A DNA stretch of 64,000 nucleotides, taken from the NCBI GenBank assembly GCA_903953565.1, contig CAJBKE010000052.1:216452-280451 (forward strand). The letters are read 5' to 3'. Under the pieces are notes generated by a model. The model was not told the origin of the DNA and did not search any database. It worked only from the letters and a program-made list of their open reading frames with translations. The first letter of the stretch is position 1, and each line of letters opens with the position of its first letter. A program made the translations under genes and the position numbers. Below are positions 63,256 through 64,000 of this stretch, one piece after another. Origin of the DNA: an uncultured Verrucomicrobiota bacterium (GTDB lineage Bacteria > Verrucomicrobiota > Verrucomicrobiia > Chthoniobacterales > JACTMZ01).

Positions 63256-63936
63256 TCAGGCCCTCGCCATGGGGGAGTGCGCGGGGGATTCTACCATGCC
63301 GGCGGAGATGGCGTATCTGGTCAGGCCGGCGGTGTCGTGGATGTGGAGTTTGTTCATCACCGCCTGACGGTGTTTCTCCACGGTCTTGATGCTGATGCCG
63401 AGTTTATCGGCGGATTGTTTGTTCGCGTTGCCTTCGGCGATGAGTTGGAGGACTTCGGTCTCGCGTCCGGTGAGGGTGTCGCTCTTGCGGCGCAGGAGTT
63501 TGCGTCCGCCATCGGTCTTCTCGTATTGCGGGATGCGCTTTTTCACATTGGGCGAGTAGACCTTCCCCCCTTTGGCCAGTTCGCGCACGGCCTTGGCCAG
63601 AGTTTCGGCGGCGGAGTGTTTGGTGATATAGCCGTCGACGCCGGACTCGAGGGCGTGCTGGATGTAGAGGTCGTCTTCGTAGGACGTGATGATGAGGATG
63701 CGGGTGGACGCGGACTGGCGGCGGATGTGGCGCGCGGCGTCGAGGCCGTTGAGGTTCGGCATGGCCACGTCGAGTGTGACTACATCGGGCTTGAGTTTGG
63801 CCGCCTTCTCGGCGCCTTCGCGTCCGTCGGACGCCTGGCCGACAACGGTGATGTCATTTTCGCGTTCGAGGATCATGACAAGCGCGTCGCGCATCATGCG
63901 GTGATCGTCAACAATGAGGACGGTAGTTTGCTTCAT
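63256..63936 (-). CDS. NarL/FixJ-type response regulator
   Basis: The protein has 226 aa. Receiver: LIVDDHRMMRDAL, phospho-acceptor in VVTLDVAMPNLNG, the switch Thr in ILIITSYEDD, Lys in GYITKHSA. LuxR-type HTH at ~150-205: LTGRETEVLQLIAEGNANKQ, LGISIKTVEKHRQAVMNKL. The transcript comes from upstream of the window end. Any partner kinase would lie beyond the poly-G tract. Confidence 0.95.
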   Translation of the reverse strand: MKQTTVLIVDDHRMMRDALVMILERENDITVVGQASDGREGAEKAAKLKPDVVTLDVAMPNLNGLDAARHIRRQSASTRILIITSYEDDLYIQHALESGVDGYITKHSAAETLAKAVRELAKGGKVYSPNVKKRIPQYEKTDGGRKLLRRKSDTLTGRETEVLQLIAEGNANKQSADKLGISIKTVEKHRQAVMNKLHIHDTAGLTRYAISAGMVESPAHSPMARA

Positions 63937-63974
63937 AATCTTGGTTCAGGGGTTTTTCTGGCGGGGAGATTTGC

Positions 63975-63996
63975 GGGGGGGGGGGGGGGGGGGGGG
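63975..63996. repeat. 22-G homopolymer at window end
   Basis: An unbroken run of 22 G, 39 bp upstream of the NarL-type gene start. It may be a slippage-prone tract or a sequencing or assembly artefact. Confidence 0.9.
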
Positions 63997-64000
63997 ATGG

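Overview
The window looks like a chromosomal segment of a Verrucomicrobiota bacterium or a close PVC relative. The signs are high-GC coding DNA, a PEP-CTERM C-terminus, a protein resembling autotransporter-associated beta-strand repeat proteins, several families of dispersed palindromic intergenic repeats, and a GxxExxY gene bracketed by repeats of the ccacggat type. Phylum assignment is inference from gene content. There is no rRNA, recognisable transposase, prophage module or CRISPR array. One tRNA (Glu, anticodon CTC) is present. Genes are densely packed, and many neighbours overlap by ATGA or GTGA.

Layout. 1-1.5 kb: end of an RsbW-like anti-sigma kinase and a STAS protein with a large unknown C-terminal half. 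1.8-6.2 kb (minus): a very large ABCG-type transporter coupled to an HTH/metallo-beta-lactamase-fold protein. 6.3-17 kb: DAHP synthase with a DEDDh exonuclease, a membrane pyrophosphatase, a PhoD-like phosphatase, a kinase-like protein, tRNA-Glu, SemiSWEET, glutaredoxin, and a deoC-aldehyde dehydrogenase pair. 17-22 kb: a LytS/LytTR two-component pair divergent from a secreted protein that fuses a lytic polysaccharide monooxygenase, two CBM2-like modules and a GH18 chitinase. 22-28.6 kb: an AsmA-like protein, the first of two paralogous clan-A glycosidase-like proteins, and a DevBCA-type exporter. 28.8-31.7 kb: DUF2256, a photolyase/cryptochrome, and an unusual FAD-domain-first photolyase relative.

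32-52 kb is the most interesting part. Five coupled genes encode a BcsB-like protein, a DUF2334-like protein, an NfrA-like TPR/beta-barrel, an NfrB-like glycosyltransferase with MshEN-type (c-di-GMP-binding class) C-terminal segments, and WecB (UDP-GlcNAc 2-epimerase). A GH8-like hydrolase converges on the operon. A cluster of histidine kinases and receiver proteins follows, then the second glycosidase-like paralog, an FGE-type PEP-CTERM protein, a second DUF2334 protein and a degenerate GGDEF protein. The part list combines the E. coli NfrAB/WecB exopolysaccharide pathway with the Bacillus Yda/Listeria Pss type (GH8, degenerate GGDEF, DUF2334, GT2, BcsB). I infer a c-di-GMP-controlled, probably ManNAc-containing exopolysaccharide system.

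52-64 kb: a beta-strand-repeat surface protein, a LapG-like cysteine protease homologue, a fasciclin protein, small lipoproteins and membrane proteins, a sugar isomerase coupled to a primase-like protein, a duplicated PepSY-type membrane protein, Hsp20, a PEBP-family protein, a group 2 sigma-70 factor, a GxxExxY protein inside repeat arrays, and a NarL-type response regulator. The window ends in a 22-G homopolymer that may be an assembly artefact.
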